A stretch of DNA of 64,000 bases, taken from assembly GCA_934317845.1 (NCBI GenBank), contig CAKRES010000007.1, forward strand, positions 45,677 through 109,676, written 5' to 3'. The notes under the pieces are model-generated. The model was given only the letters and a program-made list of their open reading frames with translations, did not search any database and was not told the origin of the DNA. Position numbers and translations under genes: made by a program. Positions 8,081 through 17,093 of the stretch are shown here, in pieces. How positions within the stretch are numbered: the stretch's first letter is position 1; every line of letters starts with the position of its first letter. Source of the DNA: an uncultured Lachnospiraceae bacterium. Its GTDB lineage: Bacteria > Bacillota > Clostridia > Lachnospirales > Lachnospiraceae.

Positions 8081-8998
8081 ATGAACGAAGACAAGATACA
8101 ACAGATTAAGGCATTGAAAGAAGAAAAAAATGCTGTGATTTTAGCCCACTATTATGTGAAGCCGGAGGTACAGGCGATCGCAGATTATATTGGCGATTCC
8201 TTTTACTTAAGCAAGCTGGCGGTAAGCCTTGACAATCCGGTCATCGTCTTTTGCGGTGTCTCTTTTATGGGGGAGAGTGCCAAGCTTTTAAATCCGGAGA
8301 AAACGGTGCTGATGCCGGAGCCGACCGCAGACTGCCCGATGGCGCATATGGTGACGGAGCAGGTGGTAGAGCAGGCAAGAAAGACATATGAGGATCTGGC
8401 TGTTGTCTGTTATATCAATTCAACTGCAGAGATCAAATCATGGTCGGATGTCTGTGTGACATCGGCAAATGCGGTAAAGATCGTTAAGAATCTGCCGAAT
8501 AAAAACATTCTGTTCATTCCGGACCGAAACCTCGGACATTATGTGGCAAGTCAGGTGCCGGACAAACATTTTATCTATAATGAAGGCTTCTGCCCACGAC
8601 ACGAATATATGTCTGCCGATGAGATCAAAGAAGCCAAAGCGGCACATCCGGATGCCAAAGTGCTGGTACATCCGGAATGTAATCCTGACATTATCAAGCT
8701 GGCGGATTACATTGGTTCCACGAGCGGTATTATCAATTATGCAAAGGAACACAAAGAGGAGAAGGAGTTCATTATCGGAACGGTAGTCGGTGTCATTTAC
8801 AAACTGGAAGAGGAACGACCGGATGCTGCTTTTTATTTCCCAAAAACAGAGCCGGTATGTGTCAATATGGATAAGATCACGCTCGATCATGTGATCCATG
8901 TCTTAGAGACCGGGGAAAATGAGGTTTCTCTCCCGCCAAAAGAACATGAGGAAAAAGCAAAAGAAGCATTACACCAGATGCTTTTGCTTGCAAAATAG
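8081..8998 (+). CDS. nadA: Quinolinate synthase
   Basis: The 305-residue enzyme condenses iminoaspartate with dihydroxyacetone phosphate to quinolinate, the precursor of NAD (EC 2.5.1.72), using a [4Fe-4S] cluster. The three likely cluster cysteines are in CGVSFMGE (Cys58), HPECNPD and PVCVNM. Other family motifs are ILAHYYVKPEVQ, PDRNLGHYVA and GSTSGIINYA. The ATG at 8081 follows AGGAAAGG; an in-frame extension upstream has no such site. It is the first gene of nadA-nadB-nadC-niaR, 19 bases before nadB. Confidence 0.95.
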   Translation: MNEDKIQQIKALKEEKNAVILAHYYVKPEVQAIADYIGDSFYLSKLAVSLDNPVIVFCGVSFMGESAKLLNPEKTVLMPEPTADCPMAHMVTEQVVEQARKTYEDLAVVCYINSTAEIKSWSDVCVTSANAVKIVKNLPNKNILFIPDRNLGHYVASQVPDKHFIYNEGFCPRHEYMSADEIKEAKAAHPDAKVLVHPECNPDIIKLADYIGSTSGIINYAKEHKEEKEFIIGTVVGVIYKLEEERPDAAFYFPKTEPVCVNMDKITLDHVIHVLETGENEVSLPPKEHEEKAKEALHQMLLLAK

Positions 8999-9017
8999 AG
9001 GAAGTCAGGTGAATGAT

Positions 9018-10232
9018 ATGAAGCAGCAATATTATGATGTGGTCATTGTAGGATGTGGCGTAGGTGGACTTTACACCGCCCTTCATCTGCCGAGTGATAC
9101 CCGGATTCTGATGCTGTCCAAGGAGGAATTGAAAACGTGTGACTCCATGCTGGCACAGGGCGGGATCTGTGTGCTGCGGGATGAAGATGATTACGATTCT
9201 TACTTTGAAGACACGATGCGTGCCGGACATTATGAAAACCGGAAAGAAAGTGTAGATATCATGATACGGGGAAGCCGGGATGTGATCAACACACTGTTGT
9301 CCTTAGGTGTGGAGTTTGAAAAGGATGAAAAAGGAAATCTGTGCTATACGAAGGAGGGCGCACATTCCAAACCGCGTATTTGTTTTCATGAGGACATTAC
9401 CGGAGAAGCAATCACAACAAAGCTTTTAAAAGCAGTGAAGGAGTGTCCGAATGTCACGATCAAAGAATTCATGACGATGACGGACATTATCGAGCAGGAC
9501 AAGGAATGTGTTGGTGTTTTGGCTAAGGATGTACAGGGAAAGGAATATGAATTCCTGGCAGAGGATGTAGTACTTGCTACCGGCGGAATCGGCGGACTTT
9601 ATAAACATTCCACGAATTTCCCGATCTTAACCGGAGATGGCTGCAGTGTCGCAGAAAAACATGGCGTTGAACTGGAGCATATGGACTACATTCAGATCCA
9701 TCCGACCTGCCTTTACAGTGACAAACCGGGGCGCAGCTTTTTGATCACGGAATCCGCCAGAGGAGAAGGTGCGGTGCTGCTCAATCATAAAGGAGAGCGG
9801 TTTACCGATGAATTACAGCCACGGGATATTGTAGCAGCCGCCATCAAAGCGGAAATGGAAAAAGAGGGCGTGGAATATGAGTACCTTTCCTTTGCACCGA
9901 TCGATCCGGAGGAAGTCGTCAGACATTTTCCTCATATTTACGAGCACTGTTTGGAAGAAGGATATGATATACTAAAAGAGCCGATCCCGATCGTTCCGGC
10001 ACAGCATTATTTTATGGGAGGGATCCATGTGGACTCCAATTCCAAAACAACGATGGAGCATCTGTATGCCGTCGGGGAAACGAGCTGTAACGGAGTACAC
10101 GGAAAAAATCGGCTTGCAAGTAACAGTTTATTAGAAAGTCTGGTATTTGCCAAACGTGCAGCCAGAGAGATTACAAATACACAGAAAGGAACAAAAGAAT
10201 ATGAATCCAATTACTATGCAATTAGTTGCTGA
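9018..10232 (+). CDS. nadB: L-aspartate oxidase, short form
   Basis: This flavoenzyme oxidises L-aspartate to iminoaspartate for NadA (EC 1.4.3.16). The FAD-binding VVIVGCGVGGLYTALHL is at the N-terminus. HPTCLYSD, SARGEGAVLLNHKGERF and NRLASNSLLE are active-site and FAD-domain signatures. At 404 residues it is clearly shorter than the roughly 530-residue enterobacterial enzyme: it stops after the FAD domain and lacks the C-terminal helical domain. The stop is clean and nadC begins 32 bases before it, so this looks like a natural short form rather than a broken gene. The ATG at 9018 has AGGTG upstream. Confidence 0.9.
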   Translation: MKQQYYDVVIVGCGVGGLYTALHLPSDTRILMLSKEELKTCDSMLAQGGICVLRDEDDYDSYFEDTMRAGHYENRKESVDIMIRGSRDVINTLLSLGVEFEKDEKGNLCYTKEGAHSKPRICFHEDITGEAITTKLLKAVKECPNVTIKEFMTMTDIIEQDKECVGVLAKDVQGKEYEFLAEDVVLATGGIGGLYKHSTNFPILTGDGCSVAEKHGVELEHMDYIQIHPTCLYSDKPGRSFLITESARGEGAVLLNHKGERFTDELQPRDIVAAAIKAEMEKEGVEYEYLSFAPIDPEEVVRHFPHIYEHCLEEGYDILKEPIPIVPAQHYFMGGIHVDSNSKTTMEHLYAVGETSCNGVHGKNRLASNSLLESLVFAKRAAREITNTQKGTKEYESNYYAISC

Positions 10233-11061
10233 CAAATACATTAAAATGGCATTAGAGGAGGATATTAGCAGCGAGGACGTGTCCACTAACGCCGTGATGC
10301 CGGATAAAAAGCTGGGGGAGGTGTCGTTGATCGCCAAAGAGGATGGTATTATTGCCGGACTTTCCATTTTTGAACGGGTATTTACGATGCTGGATGCACA
10401 GACTGTAGTAGAATTTCAGGATGGTGTCAGAGATGGCGCACATGTGACAAACGGACAGGTGATGGCAGTGGTACGGGGAGATATAAGAGTACTGCTTTCC
10501 GGAGAGCGCACGGCTCTTAATTACCTGCAGCGGTTAAGTGGAATTGCCACTTATACCAGTCAGGTTGCCAAGCTGCTTGAGGGAAGTCATACCAAGCTTT
10601 TGGATACAAGAAAAACAACACCGGGCATGCGTATTTTTGAAAAATATGCAGTGCGTGTCGGCGGAGGTAACAACCACCGCTACAATCTCTCAGACGGTGT
10701 GCTGTTAAAGGATAATCACATCGACGCCGCAGGTGGTGTTGCAAATGCTATTAAAATGGCGAAGGAGTATGCCCCATTTGTCCGCAAGATCGAGGTGGAA
10801 ACAGAGTCTTTGGAGATGGTGAAGGAAGCCGTGGAAGCTGGTGCCGACATTATCATGCTTGATAATATGACACCGGAACAGATGAAGGAAGCGATCGACG
10901 TGATCGGTGGGCGTGCCGAGACAGAGTGTTCCGGCAACATCACAAAGGAAAATATCAAAACGATCACAGCCCTTGGAGTAGATTACGTTTCCAGTGGGGC
11001 TCTGACACACTCCGCACCGATCTTAGATATCAGTCTGAAGCATTTAACTGTGATCGAATAG
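10201..11061 (+). CDS. nadC: Nicotinate-nucleotide pyrophosphorylase (quinolinate phosphoribosyltransferase)
   Basis: The 286-residue enzyme converts quinolinate and PRPP to nicotinate mononucleotide with loss of CO2 (EC 2.4.2.19). Signatures are LSGERTALNYLQRLSGIAT, DTRKTTPGMR and KDNHI, which form the PRPP and quinolinate site. The start at 10201 lies inside the end of nadB (32-base overlap) with AGAAAGGA upstream, which suggests coupled translation. Confidence 0.95.
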   Translation: MNPITMQLVADKYIKMALEEDISSEDVSTNAVMPDKKLGEVSLIAKEDGIIAGLSIFERVFTMLDAQTVVEFQDGVRDGAHVTNGQVMAVVRGDIRVLLSGERTALNYLQRLSGIATYTSQVAKLLEGSHTKLLDTRKTTPGMRIFEKYAVRVGGGNNHRYNLSDGVLLKDNHIDAAGGVANAIKMAKEYAPFVRKIEVETESLEMVKEAVEAGADIIMLDNMTPEQMKEAIDVIGGRAETECSGNITKENIKTITALGVDYVSSGALTHSAPILDISLKHLTVIE

Positions 11062-11077
11062 AGCAGGAGTGAACGGT

Positions 11078-11632
11078 ATGGGTAAAGAACAGCAAACAGG
11101 AGAACAGCGGAGAAAACAACTTCTTGACCTGCTGCGCCAGTCTGCCTCGCCGCTTTCCGGGGCAGCGTTAGGGGAAAAGACCGGAGTAAGCCGTCAGGTT
11201 GTCGTACAGGATATTGCCCTGCTCCGCACGAAAGGGATCCGCATTGTGTCGACGGCGCGCGGCTATGTGCTTGTGGAAGAACAGAAGCAGCCGGAGCGTA
11301 CCTTTAAGGTCTGTCATACGAACGAGCAGGTTGCTGATGAGCTGCAGACGATGGTAGATTATGGTGGGGAAGTTGTGGATGTCATGGTCAATCACAGAAC
11401 TTACGGCAAGGTGACAGCACCATTGCACGTCAAAAGTCGTCGGGATGTACAGAACTTCCTGGATGATTTAAAGAGCAGCAAATCCTCTCTTTTATTAAAT
11501 ATCACAAGCGGATATCATTTTCATACGGTGCGTGCCGAGAGTGAGGAGATCTTAGACGAGATCGAACAGGCACTAAAAGACAAGGGATATTTAGTGGAAC
11601 GTCTTGCCTATGAGCTGGCGCAGGAATCCTAA
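11078..11632 (+). CDS. niaR: NiaR-type repressor of NAD biosynthesis (HTH_11 plus 3H domain)
   Basis: The 184-residue protein carries an HTH_11 domain (about residues 10-62, LSGAALGEKTGVSRQVVVQD) and a 3H domain (about 75-175) named for its conserved histidines, seen here in VNHRTYGKV, PLHVKS and GYHFHTV. In Firmicutes this family represses nad and niacin-uptake genes with nicotinate as co-repressor. Its position at the end of the nad operon supports that role and implies feedback on its own synthesis. The ATG at 11078 is chosen because GGAG lies eight bases upstream; an upstream GTG is too close to that site. Confidence 0.88.
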   Translation: MGKEQQTGEQRRKQLLDLLRQSASPLSGAALGEKTGVSRQVVVQDIALLRTKGIRIVSTARGYVLVEEQKQPERTFKVCHTNEQVADELQTMVDYGGEVVDVMVNHRTYGKVTAPLHVKSRRDVQNFLDDLKSSKSSLLLNITSGYHFHTVRAESEEILDEIEQALKDKGYLVERLAYELAQES

Positions 11633-11691
11633 ACGAGAAAAATTATAACAAAAAATTTCACTTTTCTAGTGTAATTTACGAAAGAATCGTG

Positions 11692-11754
11692 TATAATGAA
11701 CGCGATAGGGTAAAATTTACCCGGTTGGTAGGTTACCAAGCCCGTTATTACGGG
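11692..11754 (+). promoter_or_regulatory. pckA -10 element and three-hairpin leader
   Basis: TATAAT at 11692-11697 is a strong -10, although no clear -35 is seen. The leader then contains three hairpins in a row: the palindrome GGGTAAAATTTACCC (11708-11722), TTGGTA pairing with TACCAA (11725-11739) and CCCGT pairing with ACGGG (11741-11754). No T tract follows, so these are not plain terminators. They could stabilise the mRNA or bind a regulator. Confidence 0.5.
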
Positions 11755-11792
11755 TGATAAATAATATTATAAAGTAAAGGAGTAAGGTAAAA

Positions 11793-13406
11793 ATGGCAAA
11801 CATTGATTTAAGCAAGTACGGTATTACCGGAACGACAGAGATCGTTTACAATCCTTCTTACGATGTATTATTCGAAGAAGAGACCAAGTCTTCCAACGAA
11901 GGTTATGAGGTTGGTCAGAACACAGAGTTAGATGCAGTGAACGTTAAGACAGGTATCTACACCGGTCGTTCTCCTAAAGATAAGTTCATCGTAGAAGATG
12001 AGAACTCTAAGGACACTGTATGGTGGAATTCTGCAGAATATCCAAATGACAACCACAAGATGTCAGAGAAAGCATGGGCTGCAGTAAAAGACATTGCAAA
12101 GAAAGAGCTTTCTAATAAAAAGTTATATGTAGTAGATGCCTTCTGTGGTGCAAACAAAGACACCCGTATGGCAGTTCGTTTCATCGTTGAGGTTGCTTGG
12201 CAGGCTCACTTTGTAACAAACATGTTCATCAAGCCAACCGCAGAAGAGTTAAAAGACTTCGAGCCGAATTTTGTTGTTTACAATGCGTCTAAGGCTAAGG
12301 TTGAGAATTACAAAGAGTTAGGATTAAACTCTGAGACATGTGTTGCATTCAACATTACAAGCAAAGAGCAGGTTATCATCAATACATGGTACGGTGGAGA
12401 GATGAAGAAGGGTATGTTCTCTATGATGAACTACTTCTTACCATTAAAGGGTATAGCTTCTATGCACTGTTCTGCAAATACCGATAAGGAAGGTAAGAAC
12501 ACAGCAGTATTCTTCGGTCTTTCCGGAACTGGTAAGACAACCTTATCTACAGATCCAAAACGTCTTCTGATCGGTGATGATGAGCACGGTTGGGATGACA
12601 ACGGTGTATTCAACTTCGAGGGTGGATGCTACGCAAAGGTAATCGGTCTGGACAAAGAGTCTGAGCCGGATATCTACAATGCGATCAGAAGAGATGCATT
12701 ATTAGAGAACGTTACTGTTGCTGCTGACGGTAAGATCGACTTTGAAGATAAGAGCGTAACAGAGAACACTCGTGTTTCTTATCCGATTGATCACATCGAG
12801 AATATCGTAGCAAATGTAAACGGTATCTCTGCAGGTCCTGCTGCAAAGAACGTAATCTTCTTATCTGCAGATGCATTTGGAGTACTTCCTCCAGTATCTA
12901 TCCTGACACCAGAGCAGACACAGTACTACTTCTTATCAGGATTTACTGCAAAATTAGCAGGTACAGAGCGTGGAATCACAGAGCCTACTCCTACTTTCTC
13001 TGCATGTTTCGGACAGGCATTCTTAGAGTTACACCCAACCAAATATGGTGAGGAGCTCGTTAAGAAGATGAAGAAGAGTGGTGCTAAGGCATACCTTGTA
13101 AATACCGGATGGAACGGAACTGGTAAGCGTATCACGATCAAGGATACTCGTGGAATCATCGACGCTATCTTAAGTGGTGCGATCAACGAAGCACCTACAA
13201 AGAAGATCCCTATGTTCAACTTTGAGGTTCCAACAGAACTTCCAGGTGTTGACAGCGGTATCTTAGATCCTCGCGACACTTATGCAGATCCTACTGAGTG
13301 GGAGACAAAGGCAAAAGACTTAGCTGCTCGTTTCGTTAAGAACTTCAAGAAGTACGAGACAAACGATGCTGGTAAAGCATTAGTTGCTGCTGGTCCTGAG
13401 GCATAA
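11793..13406 (+). CDS. pckA: Phosphoenolpyruvate carboxykinase (ATP)
   Basis: The 537-residue enzyme interconverts oxaloacetate plus ATP with PEP, CO2 and ADP (EC 4.1.1.49). In gut anaerobes it commonly runs in the CO2-fixing direction. The P-loop GLSGTGKTTLS, the metal site GDDEHGWDD and the substrate motif YTGRSPKDKF are all present, and the length is normal. Codon choice is restricted compared with neighbours (frequent TTA, GGT, GTT, AAG), as in strongly expressed genes. AAAGGAG precedes the start. It is transcribed alone. Confidence 0.96.
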   Translation: MANIDLSKYGITGTTEIVYNPSYDVLFEEETKSSNEGYEVGQNTELDAVNVKTGIYTGRSPKDKFIVEDENSKDTVWWNSAEYPNDNHKMSEKAWAAVKDIAKKELSNKKLYVVDAFCGANKDTRMAVRFIVEVAWQAHFVTNMFIKPTAEELKDFEPNFVVYNASKAKVENYKELGLNSETCVAFNITSKEQVIINTWYGGEMKKGMFSMMNYFLPLKGIASMHCSANTDKEGKNTAVFFGLSGTGKTTLSTDPKRLLIGDDEHGWDDNGVFNFEGGCYAKVIGLDKESEPDIYNAIRRDALLENVTVAADGKIDFEDKSVTENTRVSYPIDHIENIVANVNGISAGPAAKNVIFLSADAFGVLPPVSILTPEQTQYYFLSGFTAKLAGTERGITEPTPTFSACFGQAFLELHPTKYGEELVKKMKKSGAKAYLVNTGWNGTGKRITIKDTRGIIDAILSGAINEAPTKKIPMFNFEVPTELPGVDSGILDPRDTYADPTEWETKAKDLAARFVKNFKKYETNDAGKALVAAGPEA

Positions 13407-13440
13407 GAAACGTCTTGACTTGATTGATTTGAACTGATTA

Positions 13441-13485
13441 TAAGCTGCTATCGTTATGTTGCATGATGATAGTAGCTTATTTTTG
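13441..13485 (+). terminator. Intrinsic terminator of pckA
   Basis: TAAGCTGCTATC (13441-13452) pairs with GATAGTAGCTTA (13468-13479), one mismatch, followed by TTTTT. Confidence 0.85.
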
Positions 13486-13576
13486 TAGTAAAAGTCCGGC
13501 AGGCATCCGTAGGTCTGCATGATGTGGAAAAGATATGATACAGGCATGGTAAGGTATAAAAAACAGGAGAGAAAGT

Positions 13577-14299
13577 ATGGTCAGGATTGCGACAATCAGA
13601 ACCGATTTTAAAGAGAAATTCGGACTGCCACGCCAGAGTGGATTAGTGCCGGAGCTGACCGGTCGGATCGTATTTGAACCGGCATACCGGAATCCGCAGG
13701 CGTTAAAGGGACTGTCAGATTTTTCTCATTTGTGGATCATCTGGGAATGTTCGATGGCACAGAAAAAGCAGGGGCAGGGAAAGCGGAAAAAAGAATCCCA
13801 GCAGGAAACACAAAAAGCCCCTCACTGGAATGCCATGGTAAAGCCACCCCGGTTAGGCGGAAATGAAAAAATGGGCGTGTTTGCCACCCGTTCCCCGTTT
13901 CGTCCTAATCCGATTGGGCTTTCCTGTGTTAAGATCGATCAGATCAAAGAAACAGAAAAAGAAGGAACGGTGATCTTTGTCAGTGGAATTGATCTGCTAG
14001 ACGGCACTCCGATCTATGACATCAAACCATATCTTCCCTATACGGACAGTCATCCGGAAGCAACCTCCGGGTTTGCGGGGGAAGTCTATGCACATGCACT
14101 TGATGTTGTATTTCCGAAAGAGCTGCTCTTACGGATTCCAGAGGAAAAACGTCCTGGGGCAATGGGATTATTACGACAGGATCCACGTCCGGCATATCAG
14201 GATGAGGAAGACCGGATCTACGGCGTTTCTTACGCTGGATTCAACATCCGCTTTCAGGTGAAGAATGAACGGTTGACTGTTATAGAGGTAGAAGAATAA
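13577..14299 (+). CDS. trmO: tRNA (N6-threonylcarbamoyladenosine37-N6)-methyltransferase, TrmO/TsaA family
   Basis: This 240-residue UPF0066-family protein matches TrmO, which uses S-adenosylmethionine to methylate t6A37 in threonine tRNA. Hallmarks are FGLPRQSGLVPEL near the N-terminus, FSHLWIIWE and FATRSPFRPNPIGLSCVKI, followed by LDGTPIYDIKPYLPYTD. A smaller C-terminal domain is present, as in the bacterial enzyme. It lies 30 bases before the CooC-like ATPase gene and may share its transcript without a functional tie. Confidence 0.88.
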   Translation: MVRIATIRTDFKEKFGLPRQSGLVPELTGRIVFEPAYRNPQALKGLSDFSHLWIIWECSMAQKKQGQGKRKKESQQETQKAPHWNAMVKPPRLGGNEKMGVFATRSPFRPNPIGLSCVKIDQIKETEKEGTVIFVSGIDLLDGTPIYDIKPYLPYTDSHPEATSGFAGEVYAHALDVVFPKELLLRIPEEKRPGAMGLLRQDPRPAYQDEEDRIYGVSYAGFNIRFQVKNERLTVIEVEE

Positions 14300-14329
14300 G
14301 CTGCGAAAAGGAGAAAGAAGCGTAATCAT

Positions 14330-15097
14330 ATGGAAGAAAAAAAGAAACCAAAAATTCTGGCGGTAGCCGGAAAAGGGGGCGTCGGAAAAACATCTCTTGC
14401 CGCTGCTCTTGTGAAAAAACTGGTGGAAACAAAAAAGAATGCCAAAATACTGGCAATTGATGCAGATCCGGCGGTAGGACTTTCAACTGTCCTCCATGTC
14501 CCGGTGAAGACAACGATTGATGATATCAGAAAACAAGTTGTTGCCACTGTAAAGGATGGTGATACGAAAACTGCGTTAGAGCTTTTGTCAGATGCCAAAT
14601 ATGAGATTTATGATGCGATCGTAGAACAGGACGGCTATGCATTTATTGCGATCGGGCGACCGGAAGCGGCAGGCTGTTACTGCAAGATCAATTCCTATTT
14701 AAAGGAAGTGATCACGATGCTGTCTTCCCGGTTTGATTATGTCGTGATCGATGGAGAGGCAGGAATTGAGCAGATCAACCGCCGCGTGATGGAGAAGGTA
14801 ACCCACCTGATCTGTGTGACAGATGCCAGTAAAAAAGGTTGTCAGGTAGTAAAGACGATCAAACAAGTTGCAGATGAGCTGGTGATGTATGAAAAGATCG
14901 GAGTAGTGGCGAACCGCCTTCCAAGCCGGGATGTCGTGGAACATATGGAGCTTTCCGAACTTCCTCTGCTCGCTGCCATTTTATCGGATGAGGCACTGGC
15001 ACTGTGTGATATGAAGGGAGACAATGTCTTTACACTTCCAGAGGATGCCGAGATTGTAAAAGGAGCCGGACTGGTGTTAAAACAGCTGGAAATATAA
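14330..15097 (+). CDS. CooC/AcsF-like P-loop ATPase (SIMIBI class)
   Basis: The 255-residue protein has a deviant Walker A (GKGGVGKT, residues 14-21) and a switch region DGEAGIEQINRR that resembles the EAG-E motif of CooC and AcsF, the nickel/CO-dehydrogenase maturation ATPases. A Cys-X-Cys pair (Cys116, Cys118, in GCYCKIN) matches the metal-binding pair of CooC. Such proteins dimerise and use ATP to move a metal or to drive conformational change in an FeS partner. No CO dehydrogenase gene is in the window. The gene 18 bases downstream encodes a 2-hydroxyacyl-CoA dehydratase-type FeS protein, the likely partner. Confidence 0.8.
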   Translation: MEEKKKPKILAVAGKGGVGKTSLAAALVKKLVETKKNAKILAIDADPAVGLSTVLHVPVKTTIDDIRKQVVATVKDGDTKTALELLSDAKYEIYDAIVEQDGYAFIAIGRPEAAGCYCKINSYLKEVITMLSSRFDYVVIDGEAGIEQINRRVMEKVTHLICVTDASKKGCQVVKTIKQVADELVMYEKIGVVANRLPSRDVVEHMELSELPLLAAILSDEALALCDMKGDNVFTLPEDAEIVKGAGLVLKQLEI

Positions 15098-15115
15098 CAG
15101 AAAAAGGATGTGCCT

Positions 15116-16300
15116 ATGAAAGATTTAAAACATATCTATACATTAGAAAAAATGCTCGAAGAAGTAAATAACGATCTTTGCCGGGAGGCATCAGAGGAAG
15201 GACAGATGGCGATCGGCAGTGTGTGCGCACAGATTCCGGAACCGCTTCTTAATCTGAAAGGCTGTTATAGTGTGCGGCTTCGTGCGCCGAGAACCGGATC
15301 CATCGAGATGGGAACGTACTATATGAGCAGTATCCTTTGTGAATGCTGTCGGGCAATATTGGAGCGTGCGATCGAGGGCGGTTATGAATTTTTAGATGCC
15401 ATTTTAGCACCGGATGCCTGTGCGCAGATGAATCGTCTTGTAGAAAATATCGAGCATAACCACCTTTGCAACAAGGAGCATTTCTTTATTACTTATGCAG
15501 ATGTGCCGATGAAAAATGACGAAACAGCGTTAAGACATTATGTGAGACAGATGAAGCAGTATGTATTAACTCCGTTGCAGGAACGGTTTGGGATCGATGT
15601 TTCGGATGCTGCATTAAGGGAAGCGGTACAGATACATAACGAAGTCTGTGAGACGTTGACAAAAATAGGAGATTACCGGAAAGCAGAAAATCCTGTGATC
15701 ACCGGATATGAATATGCGGTGCTTTGTCTCGCCTCCTACTGTTGTCCAAAGGAAAAGATCTTGCCGTATCTTTTGGAGACATTGGAAGAATTAAAGACAA
15801 GAAAACCCGATGATAAAAATAAATACCGTGCGCGAGTGGTGCTGGTGGGATCAGAAATTGATGATCCGAAGCTGATCGAAATGATGGAAGAAGCGGGGGC
15901 TTATGTAGCGGCTGACCGTTATTGTTTAGGCTCTCTGCCGGGAAGAACACCGATCATTTTACAGGCAGAAGAAGATGTACTGACCGGTATCTGCCGTCAC
16001 TATATGACAACCGGACAATGTCCACGGTTTATGAATACTGAGAAGATCAGGGAACGTCATGCTTATGTGGATCAACTGGTAAAGGACTATCATGCGGATG
16101 GTGTCATTTATCAGCAGATCAAGTTCTGCGATTACTGGGGATACGAGCGTGCAAATGCGTTTCACGTACTGCGGGAGCAGTATGACCGTCCGGTGCTGTC
16201 TCTTGACCGCCCATATGTAGTCAGTGCGACTGGGCAGCTTAGAACCCGTGTGCAGGCATTTGTCGAGAGTCTGGAGATCAAACGGATAAAGAACCAGTAA
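15116..16300 (+). CDS. 2-hydroxyacyl-CoA dehydratase D-component family FeS protein
   Basis: The 394-residue protein belongs to the HgdB/FldC/BcrBC-like family (2-hydroxyacyl-CoA dehydratases and double-cubane cluster proteins), which bind FeS clusters through scattered cysteines; candidates are in CECCRAIL, APDACAQMN, YCCPKE and IKFCDYWG. Classic dehydratases have two such subunits and an ASKHA-type activator ATPase. Here there is one subunit and the adjacent ATPase is of the CooC P-loop class. The substrate is not predictable; a role in reducing a small substrate or maturing a metallocluster is possible. The ATG at 15116 is chosen over a GTG at 15110 because AAGGA is then correctly spaced. 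Confidence 0.8.
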   Translation: MKDLKHIYTLEKMLEEVNNDLCREASEEGQMAIGSVCAQIPEPLLNLKGCYSVRLRAPRTGSIEMGTYYMSSILCECCRAILERAIEGGYEFLDAILAPDACAQMNRLVENIEHNHLCNKEHFFITYADVPMKNDETALRHYVRQMKQYVLTPLQERFGIDVSDAALREAVQIHNEVCETLTKIGDYRKAENPVITGYEYAVLCLASYCCPKEKILPYLLETLEELKTRKPDDKNKYRARVVLVGSEIDDPKLIEMMEEAGAYVAADRYCLGSLPGRTPIILQAEEDVLTGICRHYMTTGQCPRFMNTEKIRERHAYVDQLVKDYHADGVIYQQIKFCDYWGYERANAFHVLREQYDRPVLSLDRPYVVSATGQLRTRVQAFVESLEIKRIKNQ

Positions 16301-16321
16301 GGTGTGAATATGGAAGAAATG

Positions 16322-16352
16322 AAAAAATGCCCCAGCAATTGCCGGGGCATTC
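16322..16352 (-). terminator. Intrinsic terminator of deoD
   Basis: AATGCCCC and GGGGCATT form a GC-rich hairpin with a TTTTTTC tract on the minus strand, 25 bases past the deoD stop. It may also stop plus-strand transcripts from the FeS protein gene. Confidence 0.85.
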
Positions 16353-16376
16353 ATTGTTATGTGTTAAAGTATATTT

Positions 16377-17093
16377 TTACAATTTAGCAACTGCAGTTTC
16401 CAATGCAATTTCCATCATGTCGGTGAAAGTCTTTTGCCGTTCCTCGGCACTGGTTGCTTCACCAGTGATCAAATGATCACTGACCGTTAAGATGGCCAGT
16501 GCTTTGGCACCATATTTAGGAGCAAGAGTATAAAGTCCGGCAGCTTCCATTTCCACGCCGAGAGCACCATACTCCGCATATATTTCATCTAACCCTTCAT
16601 CATGTCCATAAAATTCATCGGTCGAAAGGATCGGTGCTACATGCGTTTTCTCCTGAAAACCTTTTTCTACTGCGATGTCATAGGCTGTTTTTAACAGAGA
16701 AAAATCAGCAGTAGGAGCAAAATCATAACCCATAAACCGAGTTTTGTTGATGGCAGATGTCGTATTGGCACTCATGCCGAGAATAATATCACGCACTTGA
16801 ACCTTTTTTGAGATAGCACCGCAGGTACCGATACGAAGTATCTTTTTGACTCCGTATTCCGCCAGAAGTTCGTTGGCATAGATCATAAAAGAAGGGATTC
16901 CCATGCCGGAACCCTGCACGCTCACGCGCACCCCCTTGTAGGTTCCAGTGAAACCATACATGCCACGTACTTCGTTATAGCACACGGCATTTTCCAAAAA
17001 ATTCTTTGCTACAAATTTTGCACGTAACGGATCACCGGGCATCAAAACAACTTCGGCAATATCTCCTGCTTTTGCGTTGATATGTGTACTCAT
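16377..17093 (-). CDS. deoD: Purine nucleoside phosphorylase, DeoD type
   Basis: This 238-residue hexameric-type phosphorylase cleaves purine (deoxy)ribonucleosides with phosphate to base and sugar 1-phosphate (EC 2.4.2.1), in nucleoside salvage. Signatures are VLMPGDPLRAKFVA, GSGMGIPS, EMEAAGLY and the catalytic Asp of TVSDHLITGE. The ATG at 17093 has AGGAGG upstream; an in-frame extension lacks support. It stands alone with its own terminator. Confidence 0.95.
   Translation of the reverse strand: MSTHINAKAGDIAEVVLMPGDPLRAKFVAKNFLENAVCYNEVRGMYGFTGTYKGVRVSVQGSGMGIPSFMIYANELLAEYGVKKILRIGTCGAISKKVQVRDIILGMSANTTSAINKTRFMGYDFAPTADFSLLKTAYDIAVEKGFQEKTHVAPILSTDEFYGHDEGLDEIYAEYGALGVEMEAAGLYTLAPKYGAKALAILTVSDHLITGEATSAEERQKTFTDMMEIALETAVAKL

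Noticed and set aside
8438..8899. Open frame of 153 codons on the minus strand
   Set aside because: It lies wholly antisense to nadA, whose reading frame has all family motifs.
14326..14598. Minus-strand frame over the CooC-like gene
   Set aside because: Antisense shadow of a gene with clear P-loop motifs.
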